Shown piece after piece: positions 16,764-25,776 of a stretch of DNA of 64,000 nucleotides; the first letter of the stretch is position 1; each line of letters begins with the position of its first letter. The stretch is from assembly GCF_024649945.1 (NCBI RefSeq), contig NZ_JANKMS010000007.1, positions 62,001 to 126,000 on the forward strand, read 5' to 3'. The notes beneath the pieces were generated by a model, which worked only from the letters and a program-made list of their open reading frames with translations, was not told the origin of the DNA and did no database searches. Origin of the DNA: Flavobacterium panacis (GTDB lineage Bacteria > Bacteroidota > Bacteroidia > Flavobacteriales > Flavobacteriaceae). A program made the translations under genes and the position numbers.

Positions 16764-17954
16764 ATGAAAATAAAAGCGAATTTATTCAATCAAAGAATTG
16801 TTTCTATCGATGCTTTGCGCGGAATTACCATTTTTGTAATGATTTTTGTAAATGAATTGGCAAGTATTCAACAGGTTCCACAATGGATGAGACACATGCC
16901 TGCTGATGCAGATGCCATGACTTTTGTTGATTTAGTTTTTCCTGCTTTTTTATTTATTGTCGGAATGTCTGTTCCATTTGCTTTTAATGCCAGATTGATA
17001 AAAGGCGACAGTGCAAAAACAATTTGGACACATGCTTTAAAAAGAGCTTTGGCGCTTATAATTATTGGTGTTTTCATGGTAAATGCCGAATATGGCTATG
17101 ATGCCGCCAAAATGATAATTTCTCCAGTTCTTTGGGCGCTTTTAGCTTATATAATGCCAATTCCGATTTGGAATAAATATCCTAAGAATTTTCCGGTTTG
17201 GTTAAAAAATGTACTTCAGTATGGGGCTATAACGGTATTGGTTGTACTTTACTTTTTGTATATTCAGGATACTGGAGAAAGAGGAATGACTCCAAAATGG
17301 TGGGGAATTCTGGGTTTAATTGGTTGGGCGTATCTTTTTACAGTGATTTATTACTGGCTGGTTTCAGGTAATTTATGGGCAATGATCGGATTTTTAGTTT
17401 TTTGCGTTGTGATGAATTCTTTAAATCTAACTGATAATTCATTTGTTCAAAATACTTCTTGGCTCAGTTTTATTGCAGGTCATCTCACGCATGCTGCTTT
17501 GGCATCTGCAGGAATTGTGATTTCCTTGTTGTTCTTTGATCGAAAAATAGAGAATAAAATCAATTGGACGGTAATTGGTTTTATCGTTTTCTTTTTTACA
17601 ATCGGATTTTTTCTAAGACCCTTTTTCGGAATCTCCAAAATACAAGGAACTCCATCATGGACTATGATATCGGCAGGAATTTGTACCATTCTATTTTACT
17701 TTTTGTATTGGTTGATGGAAGTTAAAAAACAAACCAAATGGAGTGAATTCTTCATGCCCGCGGCCGCAAACCCTTTGCTGATTTATATTTTGCCTGGTGT
17801 TATTTATTATTTCTGTAAACTTATAAACTTCCATATTATTCCGGGGTATTTTAGAGTCGGAGTTCCAGGAATTATATGGTCTTTGATATTTTCGACCATT
17901 ATGCTTTTTGTAATGAAAATCTTGAATAGGTATAAAATTCAACTTCATCTTTGA
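16764..17954 (+). CDS. DUF5009/NagX-like multipass acyltransferase-type protein
   Basis: A 396-residue membrane protein with about ten hydrophobic segments. The opening RIVSIDALRGITIFVMIFVN, then FVDLVFPAFLFIVGMSVPFAF, is the signature of the family related to heparan-alpha-glucosaminide N-acetyltransferase. Family members move acyl groups to sugars across the membrane or are annotated NagX. A second, divergent member is at 31663-32934. The acceptor is unknown. Confidence 0.8.
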   Translation: MKIKANLFNQRIVSIDALRGITIFVMIFVNELASIQQVPQWMRHMPADADAMTFVDLVFPAFLFIVGMSVPFAFNARLIKGDSAKTIWTHALKRALALIIIGVFMVNAEYGYDAAKMIISPVLWALLAYIMPIPIWNKYPKNFPVWLKNVLQYGAITVLVVLYFLYIQDTGERGMTPKWWGILGLIGWAYLFTVIYYWLVSGNLWAMIGFLVFCVVMNSLNLTDNSFVQNTSWLSFIAGHLTHAALASAGIVISLLFFDRKIENKINWTVIGFIVFFFTIGFFLRPFFGISKIQGTPSWTMISAGICTILFYFLYWLMEVKKQTKWSEFFMPAAANPLLIYILPGVIYYFCKLINFHIIPGYFRVGVPGIIWSLIFSTIMLFVMKILNRYKIQLHL

Positions 17955-17957
17955 GTT

Positions 17958-18084
17958 GCAGTCTCAGTTTTCAGTCTCAGTTTTCAGTCTCAGTTTTCAG
18001 TCTCAGTTTTCAAATTTGCGACTGCGACTGAAAAATTATAGATATCCAAACTGCGACTGAGACTGAATACTGCGACTGAAAACT
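17958..18084. repeat. CAGTCTCAGTTTT tandem plus inverted GACTG tract
   Basis: Four head-to-tail copies of about 14 bases (CAGTCTCAGTTTT) at 17959-18011 are followed by the reverse-oriented words GCGACTGCGACTGAAAA and CTGCGACTGAGACTGAATA up to 18084. The whole can fold on itself. It lies between the DUF5009 gene and the BamA-like gene. Confidence 0.8.
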
Positions 18085-18112
18085 TTTTTAAAAATCTTAC
18101 AAAATAAAATTC

Positions 18113-18120
18113 TAAATTTG
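18113..18120 (+). promoter_or_regulatory. -7 promoter box for the BamA-like gene
   Basis: TAAATTTG, an exact TAnnTTTG match, 27 bases before the proposed GTG start. Confidence 0.55.
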
Positions 18121-18147
18121 TAAGTAATGGTTTTTAAGATGTTGTAA

Positions 18148-19332
18148 GTGAGTGGTTTAAAAATTACATATATTTTCTTGTTTTGTTTAATGGCTTCGTT
18201 TTGTTATGCTCAGAACGACAGCTTGACTATGGGGAATCGAGATATGTTAGATGTTATTCACAGGATTTTTGATAAAAATGATTCTATTAAAAAAGACCAT
18301 CAAAAAAAGGTAGCATTCTCCTTGCTGCCAGTTCCAGTAGATGTTAATTCCAGTACAGGTTTAGTGGTTTCTTTTTTAACTACTTTTTATTTAGGTGAAA
18401 ACCATCAAAAAACACGAATGTCGCAGGTGACTTTTTCGCCTTATTTCAGTTTTACCAAACAATATGTTTTTCCTGTTCAGTCCTATATTTATACAAACGA
18501 AAACAAATGGAATTTTACAGGAGATTATCGTTATATGATTTATCCTCAATTTACATATGGCTTGGGCGAACACGATTCAAAAGAAGAAATGTCAACACTA
18601 GATTATCAGCAATGGCGGTTTTATCAGTTTATTACGAGACAGATTGTGGGAAATTATCGTTTTGGAGTTGGTTTTCTTTTAGATAATTATAAAAATATTT
18701 CTGAAGAATCTTATATAGACGAAGAAACCGATTATTATCAATACATGAATGGTGATTTTTCAAATGAAACTTCGTTCGGATTTGCGTTTCAAGGACTTTA
18801 CGATTCTCGGGAAAATATTATAAATCCCGAACAGGGTTTATATATTGAAGCCGATTTGAGAATTAATACAAGTGGAGTAGAAGGTGACAAATGGCAGTCT
18901 TTATATATTGATGCAAGAAAATATCATTCTTTTAGTAAAACAAAACATAGAGTTTGGGCTTCCAGAGCTTTTTACTGGTCTACATTTGGAGGAAAACCAC
19001 ATTATTTAGATTTACCAAGTATTGGCTGGGATCGCGAAGGAAAAACAGGACGAGGTTTTACTAAAAACAGATATAGAAGTAATGCTCTTATTTATTTTGA
19101 AACCGAATATCGAACAGATATTAGTCGAAATGGTTTTTTTGGAGCAGTATTTTTCACCAATATTTCGTCGGTTTCAAAATTAGAAACATATCAATTTAAA
19201 AAATGGAATCCAGCCGTTGGAACAGGAATTCGAATTAAATGGAATAAACGAAATGGAAGTAATTTGGCTTTAGATTACGGAATTAGTAAAAACGATTGGT
19301 CGCTTCGTTTGGGGTTATCGGAAAATTTTTAA
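18148..19332 (+). CDS. BamA/TamA-like outer membrane beta-barrel protein
   Basis: A 394-residue exported protein resembling the C-terminal barrel (surface antigen D15) of BamA. The GTG start at 18148 is inferred because it completes the signal peptide LKITYIFLFCLMASFCYAQ; an ATG just upstream runs into TAA. Alternating aromatic strands, a YDSRENIINPEQGLYIEADL strand and the terminal WSLRLGLSENF, ending in Phe, fit an outer membrane barrel. POTRA domains are missing, so it is not the main BamA. The next gene starts 32 bases downstream. Confidence 0.75.
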   Translation: MSGLKITYIFLFCLMASFCYAQNDSLTMGNRDMLDVIHRIFDKNDSIKKDHQKKVAFSLLPVPVDVNSSTGLVVSFLTTFYLGENHQKTRMSQVTFSPYFSFTKQYVFPVQSYIYTNENKWNFTGDYRYMIYPQFTYGLGEHDSKEEMSTLDYQQWRFYQFITRQIVGNYRFGVGFLLDNYKNISEESYIDEETDYYQYMNGDFSNETSFGFAFQGLYDSRENIINPEQGLYIEADLRINTSGVEGDKWQSLYIDARKYHSFSKTKHRVWASRAFYWSTFGGKPHYLDLPSIGWDREGKTGRGFTKNRYRSNALIYFETEYRTDISRNGFFGAVFFTNISSVSKLETYQFKKWNPAVGTGIRIKWNKRNGSNLALDYGISKNDWSLRLGLSENF

Positions 19333-19364
19333 CTTTCGGGCAAAATCTACAAGATCAATTTTAC

Positions 19365-20528
19365 ATGCAATTATCGGTTATTATTCTGAATTATAATGTA
19401 CGTTACTTTCTCGAACAATGTGTTTTAAGTGTTCAGGAAGCCATCGCGACAATCGATGCTGAAATTATTGTAGTGGATAATAATTCATCAGATGAAAGTG
19501 TTTTAATGATGAAGCAAAAATTCCCTGATGTAAAACTGATTGAAAACAAAGAAAATTTCGGTTTTCCAAAGGGAAATAATATTGGTGTTCGTCAAGCGAA
19601 AGGAAATTACATTTGTATTTTAAATCCCGATACCGTTGTTGCAGAAGATACTTTTGCAAAGATTTTGGCTTTCGCCGAAAGGCAAAATAATCTCGGAATT
19701 ATTGGTTGCAAACTAATTGATGGAACAGGAGCATTTCTTCCAGAAAGCAAACGAGGCATTCCAACGCCTTGGGTCGCCTTCACCAAAATTTTCGGATTGT
19801 ATAAAATCTTTCCCCAAACCAAACTTTTTAATCAATATTATGTACAGCATTTAAATGAAAATGAAACAGGAAAAGTGGCTATTTTGGTTGGTGCTTTTAT
19901 GTTTTTAGAAAAAGAATTATACGAAGATTTAAAAGGTTTTGATGAAGATTGTTTTATGTATGCCGATGATATTGATTTGTCTTATCGTGCCTTGCAAAAA
20001 CAAAAGTCAAATTATTACTTTCACGAAACTACAGTTCTACATTATAAGGGAGAAAGTACAGTAAAAGATGAAAAGTACATGAAGCGATTTCAGGAAGCAA
20101 TGAATTTTTTCTATCAGAAGCATTTTAAGAAATCATTGTTTTTTACTTTTTTCATTCAAATGGGAACTTGGTTTTTTTCTTTTGTGAAAATGTTTCAGGG
20201 AAAAGTCAAAATTAAACCAAGTCCAGAATCGTATGTTTTTTATTCTTTAAATGAAGATTTGTCTGAAAAATTAGCCTTAACTTTAAAAAATAAAGTCAGC
20301 TTTTTAGAAATCCCCGAGGAAAAAATGGTAAATTCGTGCCTTGTTTTTAAGGGAAAAAAGGTGGAGATAATTTTGGATAATCAGTATGTTTCATTCAAAA
20401 AATGTATCAAAATCATAGAAACTCTTAAAGATAAGAGTATTACTTTTAAAATTTTACCCAAAAAAGCCAATTTTATTATTGGAAGCGATTCTCGAAATGA
20501 TAGAGGTCAAATCGTAAAAATTGAGTAA
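19365..20528 (+). CDS. Family 2 glycosyltransferase
   Basis: A 387-residue enzyme. The start MQLSVIILNYNVRYFLEQCV places the GT-A fold at the N-terminus; IIVVDNNSSDES, GFPKGNNIGVRQAKGNYICI, LNPDTVV and FDEDCFMYADDIDLSYR follow, as in rhamnosyltransferase-like GT2 proteins. A hydrophobic segment near residues 250-270 may sit on the membrane, and the last ~100 residues form an extra domain not recognised. It follows the BamA-like gene closely and may be co-transcribed. Confidence 0.85.
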   Translation: MQLSVIILNYNVRYFLEQCVLSVQEAIATIDAEIIVVDNNSSDESVLMMKQKFPDVKLIENKENFGFPKGNNIGVRQAKGNYICILNPDTVVAEDTFAKILAFAERQNNLGIIGCKLIDGTGAFLPESKRGIPTPWVAFTKIFGLYKIFPQTKLFNQYYVQHLNENETGKVAILVGAFMFLEKELYEDLKGFDEDCFMYADDIDLSYRALQKQKSNYYFHETTVLHYKGESTVKDEKYMKRFQEAMNFFYQKHFKKSLFFTFFIQMGTWFFSFVKMFQGKVKIKPSPESYVFYSLNEDLSEKLALTLKNKVSFLEIPEEKMVNSCLVFKGKKVEIILDNQYVSFKKCIKIIETLKDKSITFKILPKKANFIIGSDSRNDRGQIVKIE

Positions 20529-20612
20529 AAAATTATATTAAATGTAATTTATATTTAAAATATTCAGTAATTTCGCAATCTGAAAATCAAAAACATCTTT
20601 TAGATTAACAAT

Positions 20613-21968
20613 ATGGCAAGATTTGAATTAAAGCTTCCGAAAATGGGAGAAAGTGTCGCTGAAGCAACCATCACCAATTGGTTGAAAGAAGTTGGAGACA
20701 AAATTGAAGCTGATGAAGCTGTACTCGAAATCGCAACAGATAAAGTTGATAGCGAAGTGCCTAGTGAAGTATCAGGGATTTTGGTTGAGCAATTGTTTGG
20801 TAAAGATGATTTAGTACAAGTAGGACAGACTATCGCGATTATTGAAACTGAAGGGGGCGATGCAACAACTACTGCAATAGATAAAGTTGAAGAAGTTGAT
20901 GCTCCAGCAGAAGCTGTAGAAATTGAAAAAACAATCGAAGCGGTTAAAGAAACGGTAACAACTTCTCAGGATTTCTCAGGTTCAGAAAAATTCTTTTCTC
21001 CTTTAGTGAAAAATATTGCAAAAGAAGAAGGTATTTCTTTAAACGAACTTGAAAATATTGCGGGTTCTGGAAAAGACGGACGTGTAACAAAAGAAGATGT
21101 TCTAAAATATGTAGAAGATCGTAAATCAGGTTCTGTTCAGGCGCCTCAAATAGTTGAAGTAACTTCTCAAGTTGTTGAAACTGCAAAAGTAGAAGCTCCA
21201 AAAACTGTTGAGCCAGTTGCGCAAAAAAGCCAGCAAGCAGTTCCAGTTTCTATAAATGGTGCTGACGAAATTGTTGAAATGGACAGAATGCGTAAGTTGA
21301 TTTCGGGTTATATGACGGCTTCGGTTCAAACTTCTGCTCATGTACAGTCTTTCATTGAAGTTGATGTAACTAATATTGTAAAATGGAGAGATAAAGTAAA
21401 AACAGCTTTCGAAAAAAGAGAAGGCGAGAAATTGACTTTTACTCCAATTATGATGGAAGCAGTTGCAAAAGCCTTGAAAGATTTCCCAGGAATGAATATT
21501 TCTGTTGATGGAGATTATATCATTAAAAAGAAAAATATCAATTTAGGAATGGCAGCGGCTTTGCCAAATGGAAATTTAATTGTTCCTGTAATTAAAAATG
21601 CAGATCAGTTGAATCTAGTTGGAATGGCAAAAGCGGTTAACGATTTAGGAAACCGTGCTAAAGCTGGAAAACTAAAACCAGACGATACACAAGGCGGAAC
21701 TTATACAGTAACAAATGTTGGTACTTTTGGAAGTGTTTTCGGAACGCCAATTATCAACCAGCCGCAAGTTGGAATTCTGGCATTGGGTGCGATTCGTAAG
21801 GTGCCTGCGGTTATCGAAACGCCAGAAGGAGATTTTATCGGAATCCGTCAGAAAATGTTCTTGTCACACTCTTACGATCATAGAGTAGTTGATGGTGCGC
21901 TTGGTGGAAGTTTCGTAAAAAGAGTAGCAGAATATTTAGAAGCTTTTGATGTAGATAGAGATTTCTAA
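20613..21968 (+). CDS. Dihydrolipoamide acyltransferase E2 of a 2-oxoacid dehydrogenase
   Basis: A 451-residue E2 with three parts: lipoyl domain 1-80 (lipoylated K44 in EIATDKVDSEVP), peripheral subunit-binding domain about 145-185 (FFSPLVKNIAKEEGISLNEL, GRVTKEDVL) and catalytic domain 225-451 ending with HRVVDG (H423, D427). Linkers are rich in Ala, Val, Pro and Glu. It transfers acyl groups to CoA. The sequence is closest in style to branched-chain or 2-oxoglutarate E2; no E1 or E3 gene is adjacent. A near-consensus TAATTTCG box lies at 20568. Confidence 0.88.
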   Translation: MARFELKLPKMGESVAEATITNWLKEVGDKIEADEAVLEIATDKVDSEVPSEVSGILVEQLFGKDDLVQVGQTIAIIETEGGDATTTAIDKVEEVDAPAEAVEIEKTIEAVKETVTTSQDFSGSEKFFSPLVKNIAKEEGISLNELENIAGSGKDGRVTKEDVLKYVEDRKSGSVQAPQIVEVTSQVVETAKVEAPKTVEPVAQKSQQAVPVSINGADEIVEMDRMRKLISGYMTASVQTSAHVQSFIEVDVTNIVKWRDKVKTAFEKREGEKLTFTPIMMEAVAKALKDFPGMNISVDGDYIIKKKNINLGMAAALPNGNLIVPVIKNADQLNLVGMAKAVNDLGNRAKAGKLKPDDTQGGTYTVTNVGTFGSVFGTPIINQPQVGILALGAIRKVPAVIETPEGDFIGIRQKMFLSHSYDHRVVDGALGGSFVKRVAEYLEAFDVDRDF

Positions 21969-21992
21969 AAAATCGATTATAAAAATAAATTC

Positions 21993-22027
21993 AAATCCGA
22001 TAGGTGTAAAAACTTATCGGATTTTTT
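21993..22027 (+). terminator. Terminator after the E2 gene
   Basis: AAATCCGATA(G), loop around GTGTAAAAAC, (T)TATCGGATTTTTT: strong stem with a T-rich tail, 25 bases after the E2 stop. Confidence 0.85.
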
Positions 22028-22162
22028 ATTTTGTAGGAAAAGAATTAAATGATGAGGTTCGGACTTATTAAGAGGTTATTTTTTAAAAGTTAAAATTGAG
22101 TAATTGAAAGCATTTTTCGACAAAAAAAATCAGAATAAAGGAGGATATTCGGCTTTAAAAAT

Positions 22163-22170
22163 TACATTTG
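22163..22170 (+). promoter_or_regulatory. -7 promoter box for the exonuclease gene
   Basis: TACATTTG matches TAnnTTTG, 20 bases before the ATG. Confidence 0.55.
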
Positions 22171-22190
22171 TAAACTTATAAAAATTAGAA

Positions 22191-22961
22191 ATGGAATTAA
22201 AACTTAACAAGCCAATTTGCTTTTTTGATCTCGAAACAACGGGAATTGATATCGGTAAAGATAGAATCGTAGAAATTTCAATATTCAAAGTTTTTCCTAA
22301 CGGAAACAAAGAAAGTAAAACCTGGCTGGTTAATCCAACAATTCCAATTCCTCCGCAGACAACTGCAGTTCACGGTATCACAGACGAAAAAGTGGCCAAC
22401 GAACCAACTTTTGCAGAACTAGCTTCACATATTCATAATATGATTAAAGACAGTGATCTTGGCGGATTTAATTCAGATCGTTTCGATATCCCGCTATTGG
22501 CAGAAGAATTGCTTCGTGCAGGAGTTGATTTTGATATGAAAAATAAGGTTTCTGTAGATGTTCAGACGATTTTTCATAAAATGGAAGAACGTACCTTAAG
22601 TGCGGCTTTGAAATTTTATTGTGGAAAAAGTCTTGAAAATGCCCATTCAGCAGAAGCCGATACAATGGCAACTTACGAGATTTTAAAAGCGCAATTAGAT
22701 CGTTATCCGGAGTTAGAAAATGATATGAAATCTTTGTCTGAATTTACAACACGTAAAAAGATTGCTGATTTTGCCGGAATGATTGCTTTTGATAAGGATG
22801 ACGAAGAAATTTTTACATTTGGAAAGCACAAAGGTGCAAAAGTGGAAAAAGTTCTAGAAACAGAACCTGGTTATTTCAGCTGGATTCAAAATGCAGATTT
22901 TCCTTTGTATACCAAAAAGGTTTTGACAGCAATTAAATTAAGAAAATTAAACACGAAATAA
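22191..22961 (+). CDS. DnaQ-like 3'-5' exonuclease (DEDDh)
   Basis: A 256-residue nuclease. Exo I is FFDLETTGI, Exo II FNSDRFDIPLL and Exo III HSAEADTMATYE, giving the DEDDh set. Residues 200-250 (IFTFGKHKGAKVEKVLETEP, then YFSWIQNADF) form a small C-terminal domain of the DUF3820/exonuclease X type. The protein may act in repair or proofreading; it lacks polymerase fusions. Own promoter box; repeat palindrome downstream. Confidence 0.85.
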   Translation: MELKLNKPICFFDLETTGIDIGKDRIVEISIFKVFPNGNKESKTWLVNPTIPIPPQTTAVHGITDEKVANEPTFAELASHIHNMIKDSDLGGFNSDRFDIPLLAEELLRAGVDFDMKNKVSVDVQTIFHKMEERTLSAALKFYCGKSLENAHSAEADTMATYEILKAQLDRYPELENDMKSLSEFTTRKKIADFAGMIAFDKDDEEIFTFGKHKGAKVEKVLETEPGYFSWIQNADFPLYTKKVLTAIKLRKLNTK

Positions 22962-22967
22962 GTTTCT

Positions 22968-23040
22968 AAGATGCTAAGTTTCTGAGATTCTAAGTTTTTA
23001 GTTTCTTAGTAACTTAGCATCTTAGTGTCTTAGAAACTAA
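22968..23040. repeat. Palindrome built from CTAAGATGCTAAG words
   Basis: The left half reads CTAAGATGCTAAGTTTCTGA, then GATTCTAAG; the right half reads CTTAGTAACTTAGCATCTTA, then GTGTCTTAGAAAC. The two halves are near reverse complements, giving a ~30-bp stem. It fills the gap between the exonuclease and FAH genes. Confidence 0.8.
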
Positions 23041-23046
23041 AAAGAA

Positions 23047-23658
23047 ATGAAAATTATTTGTGTCGGCAGGAATTATGCCAATCATATAGAAGAATTAAAA
23101 AACGAGCGTCCAAGTGAACCTGTTGTTTTTATGAAACCGGATTCTGCGGTTTTGTTGAAACAGCATCCGTTTGTAATTCCAGAGTTTTCTGAAGATGTTC
23201 ATCATGAAGTTGAAATTATTGTGAAAATCAATAAAGTTGGGAAGTATATTGAATCAAAATTTGCTCATAAATATTACGATGAGATAAGTGTTGGTATCGA
23301 TTTTACGGCGCGTGATTTACAGAGTAAATTGAAAGAAAAAGGACTTCCGTGGGAAAAAGCAAAAGCATTTGACGGCTCGGCAGTTATTGGAGATTTTTTG
23401 CCAAAAACTGATTTTGTTTCTATGGAAAACCTTAATTTTGAATTAAGAAGCAATTCTGAAACGGTTCAAAAAGGAAATTCAAGCATGATGCTTTGGAAAA
23501 TTGATGAATTGATTTCTCATGTTTCTCAGTTTTTTACATTAAAAATTGGAGATATTATTTTTACAGGAACGCCTGCCGGTGTTGCAGCTGTAAAACCAAA
23601 TGATGTTTTAGAAGGCTTTTTAGAAGATAAAAAATTATTCAGAATACAAGTAAAATAA
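23047..23658 (+). CDS. Fumarylacetoacetate hydrolase family protein (FAHD1-like)
   Basis: A 203-residue enzyme. KIICVGRNYANHIEELKNE at the start, the metal-binding acids in VHHEVEIIVKI and IDFTARDLQ, KAKAFDGSAVIG and IFTGTPAGV are typical of FAHD1-like acylpyruvate hydrolases or oxaloacetate decarboxylases. It acts on small C-C bonds in the cytosol. The stop overlaps the next ATG (TAATG), so the Hpt gene is translationally coupled. Confidence 0.88.
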   Translation: MKIICVGRNYANHIEELKNERPSEPVVFMKPDSAVLLKQHPFVIPEFSEDVHHEVEIIVKINKVGKYIESKFAHKYYDEISVGIDFTARDLQSKLKEKGLPWEKAKAFDGSAVIGDFLPKTDFVSMENLNFELRSNSETVQKGNSSMMLWKIDELISHVSQFFTLKIGDIIFTGTPAGVAAVKPNDVLEGFLEDKKLFRIQVK

Positions 23659-24002
23659 TGGCTTTAAAATACAACCTTTCGAAAGTGTATGCGCTTTCAG
23701 ATAACGATCCTGAATTTGTAAATCAAATTTTAACCTTATTTGTTACAGAAGTTCCAGAAGATTTAAAACAAATCAAAGAAGGAATTAAGAAAAAGGATCA
23801 TAAATATGCTTATTCCTATGCACACAAGATAAAGCCGACATTAGATTTAATGGGCTTAAATGTAGCATTTGAAGAAATTCTTCAAGTGGAAGCTTGGACA
23901 AAAGCAGAAGGCAAGAAAAAAGATATTATCGAAACTTTTAAAAGTATCAGAATACAAGTAAAAGAAGCGATTAAAGAAATTAAAAAAGATTTTGATCTTT
24001 AA
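23658..24002 (+). CDS. Hpt domain phosphotransfer protein
   Basis: A 114-residue stand-alone Hpt domain. The phosphoacceptor is H56 in YSYAHKIKPTLDLMGL. Flanking helices fit the four-helix bundle. Such proteins pass phosphate between hybrid kinases and response regulators; no hybrid kinase is nearby. Coupled to the FAH gene by a one-base overlap. Confidence 0.85.
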   Translation: MALKYNLSKVYALSDNDPEFVNQILTLFVTEVPEDLKQIKEGIKKKDHKYAYSYAHKIKPTLDLMGLNVAFEEILQVEAWTKAEGKKKDIIETFKSIRIQVKEAIKEIKKDFDL

Positions 24003-24007
24003 TGATA

Positions 24008-24055
24008 AAATTTGACTTATTCCTATTTGCTTGAATCAAGGAATAAGTCAAAATC
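24008..24055 (+). terminator. Hairpin after the Hpt gene, possible terminator
   Basis: TTTGACTTATTCC and GGAATAAGTCAAA form a perfect 13-bp stem around 16 bases. The T-run begins a few bases later, so termination is likely but not certain. Confidence 0.6.
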
Positions 24056-24187
24056 ATTTTTTAAATTTTGTAAGCAGTTTATAGTTTGTAAAAACTGTTA
24101 ATACCTTCCTCTAAGACAAAATTTAAATTTCTACTTAAAAATTACCGTCTTACTTTGTAAAGTGAGAAAAACAAATATTTTACAGAT

Positions 24188-25441
24188 ATGAAAGCAGCAA
24201 TTATTACAATTGGAGATGAGATCTTAATTGGACAAATCGTTGATACAAATTCGGCTTTTATTGCTAAATCACTTGATAGAATCGGTGTTGAGGTGGCAGA
24301 AATGCTATCGATAAGCGATGATAAAAAACATATTATAGATACTTTTTTGCAATTGCAAAATAAAGTAGATGTTGTAATTGTAACAGGAGGATTAGGTCCG
24401 ACAAAAGATGATGTTACCAAGAAAACATTCTGCGAATACTTTGATGACGAGTTGGTTGTAGATCAAAAAGTTTTAGCACACGTAACAGAATTGATCGAAG
24501 GTTTTTACAAAAGACCAATTTCTCAACTAAATAAAGATCAAGCTCTGGTTCCGTCAACTTGCACTGTTTTGCATAATAAAGTGGGTACGGCGCCAGGAAT
24601 GTGGATGAAAAAAGAAAATACCGTTTTTATTTCGCTTCCAGGAGTTCCTTACGAAATGAAATATTTGGTAGAAGAAGAAATAATTCCAAAAATAGTTCGC
24701 GAATACAAACGTCCTTATATCATCCATAAAACAATTTTAACTTATGGTCAAGGCGAAAGTTTGGTTGCAGAGCGAATAGAACATTGGGAAAATAATCTTC
24801 CAGAATTCATAAAATTAGCTTATCTGCCAAATCCAGGACGAGTTCGTTTGCGTATGACTGCCCGCGGAACAGATAAAGAAGAGTTAGAAAAAGCAATTGA
24901 AGAAAATGTTCAGTCGCTAGACGTGATAATTCATGATATAATTGTGGGTTATGAAGAAAACGAAACCATTGAAACGGTAATAGGTAAATTGCTTACTAAA
25001 GAAAATAAAACAATCTCAACAGCAGAAAGTTGTACAGGAGGAAGAATTGCTTCGCTTTTGTCTGCTGTTCCAGGTTCGTCAAATTATTTTAAAGGAAGTG
25101 TTGTTTCTTATGCAACAGAAGCCAAAGTAAATGTTCTTGGAATTCCGCAAAGTGTAGTTGACGAATTTTCTGTTGTAAGTGCTGAGGTCGCATCGGCTAT
25201 GGCTTTGAGTGTTAAAGATTTAATGAAAACGGACTATGCACTTGCTACGACAGGGAATGCGGGGCCTTCAAAAGGTGATTCTGATGCTGAAATTGGTACT
25301 GTTTTTATCGCTTTGGCAACACCAAACGAAGTAATTGTAGAAGAATTTAACTTCGGACAACCGCGTGAAAAAGTGATAGATAGGGCATCAGTTAAGAGTT
25401 TGGAAATATTACAGAAAGAAATTTTAAAAATTGTGCAATAA
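24188..25441 (+). CDS. cinA: CinA: competence/damage-inducible protein, nicotinamide-nucleotide amidase
   Basis: A 417-residue two-domain protein. The N-terminal MoaB-like domain begins AAIITIGDEILIGQIVDTNS and has TGGLGPTKDDVT; the C-terminal PncC domain (about 260-417) has TAESCTGGRIASLLS and TGNAGPSKGD. The protein combines ADP-ribose pyrophosphatase-type and NMN deamidase activities and takes part in NAD salvage. The length matches full-length CinA. Confidence 0.92.
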   Translation: MKAAIITIGDEILIGQIVDTNSAFIAKSLDRIGVEVAEMLSISDDKKHIIDTFLQLQNKVDVVIVTGGLGPTKDDVTKKTFCEYFDDELVVDQKVLAHVTELIEGFYKRPISQLNKDQALVPSTCTVLHNKVGTAPGMWMKKENTVFISLPGVPYEMKYLVEEEIIPKIVREYKRPYIIHKTILTYGQGESLVAERIEHWENNLPEFIKLAYLPNPGRVRLRMTARGTDKEELEKAIEENVQSLDVIIHDIIVGYEENETIETVIGKLLTKENKTISTAESCTGGRIASLLSAVPGSSNYFKGSVVSYATEAKVNVLGIPQSVVDEFSVVSAEVASAMALSVKDLMKTDYALATTGNAGPSKGDSDAEIGTVFIALATPNEVIVEEFNFGQPREKVIDRASVKSLEILQKEILKIVQ

Positions 25442-25445
25442 TTTT

Positions 25446-25476
25446 TTGCACCAATGGTTTATTTTTCTTTTCTTTG
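25446..25476 (+). promoter_or_regulatory. Promoter of the rpmB operon
   Basis: TTG at 25446-25448, a 20-base spacer and TTTCTTTG at 25469-25476 (one mismatch to TAnnTTTG). The start codon is 36 bases downstream. Confidence 0.55.
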
Positions 25477-25512
25477 CACCCTGATTTTGAATAACGATAA
25501 AAGATAAGTATA

Positions 25513-25749
25513 ATGTCAAGAGTTTGTGACCTTACAGGTAAAAGAGCGATGGTAGGAAATAACGTTTCTCACGCTATGAACAAAACTAAGAGAAAGTTTT
25601 CTGTAAACTTAGTTAAAAAGCGTTTTTATCTTCCAGAAGAAGATAGATGGATTACTCTTAGAGTAGCAGCATCTACGATAAAAACAATTAATAAAAATGG
25701 AATCACTGCAGTTTTGAAAAAAGCGCAGTCAGAAGGATTTATCAAATAA
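25513..25749 (+). CDS. rpmB: 50S ribosomal protein L28
   Basis: A 78-residue protein starting MSRVCDLTGKRAMVGNNVSH, then AMNKTKRKFSVNL, the standard bL28 N-terminus. First gene of rpmB-rpmG-DUF4295-ftsY, a common Bacteroidota order. Confidence 0.97.
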   Translation: MSRVCDLTGKRAMVGNNVSHAMNKTKRKFSVNLVKKRFYLPEEDRWITLRVAASTIKTINKNGITAVLKKAQSEGFIK

Positions 25750-25776
25750 TCTTTTCCTAAATAAATATATAGCAAG

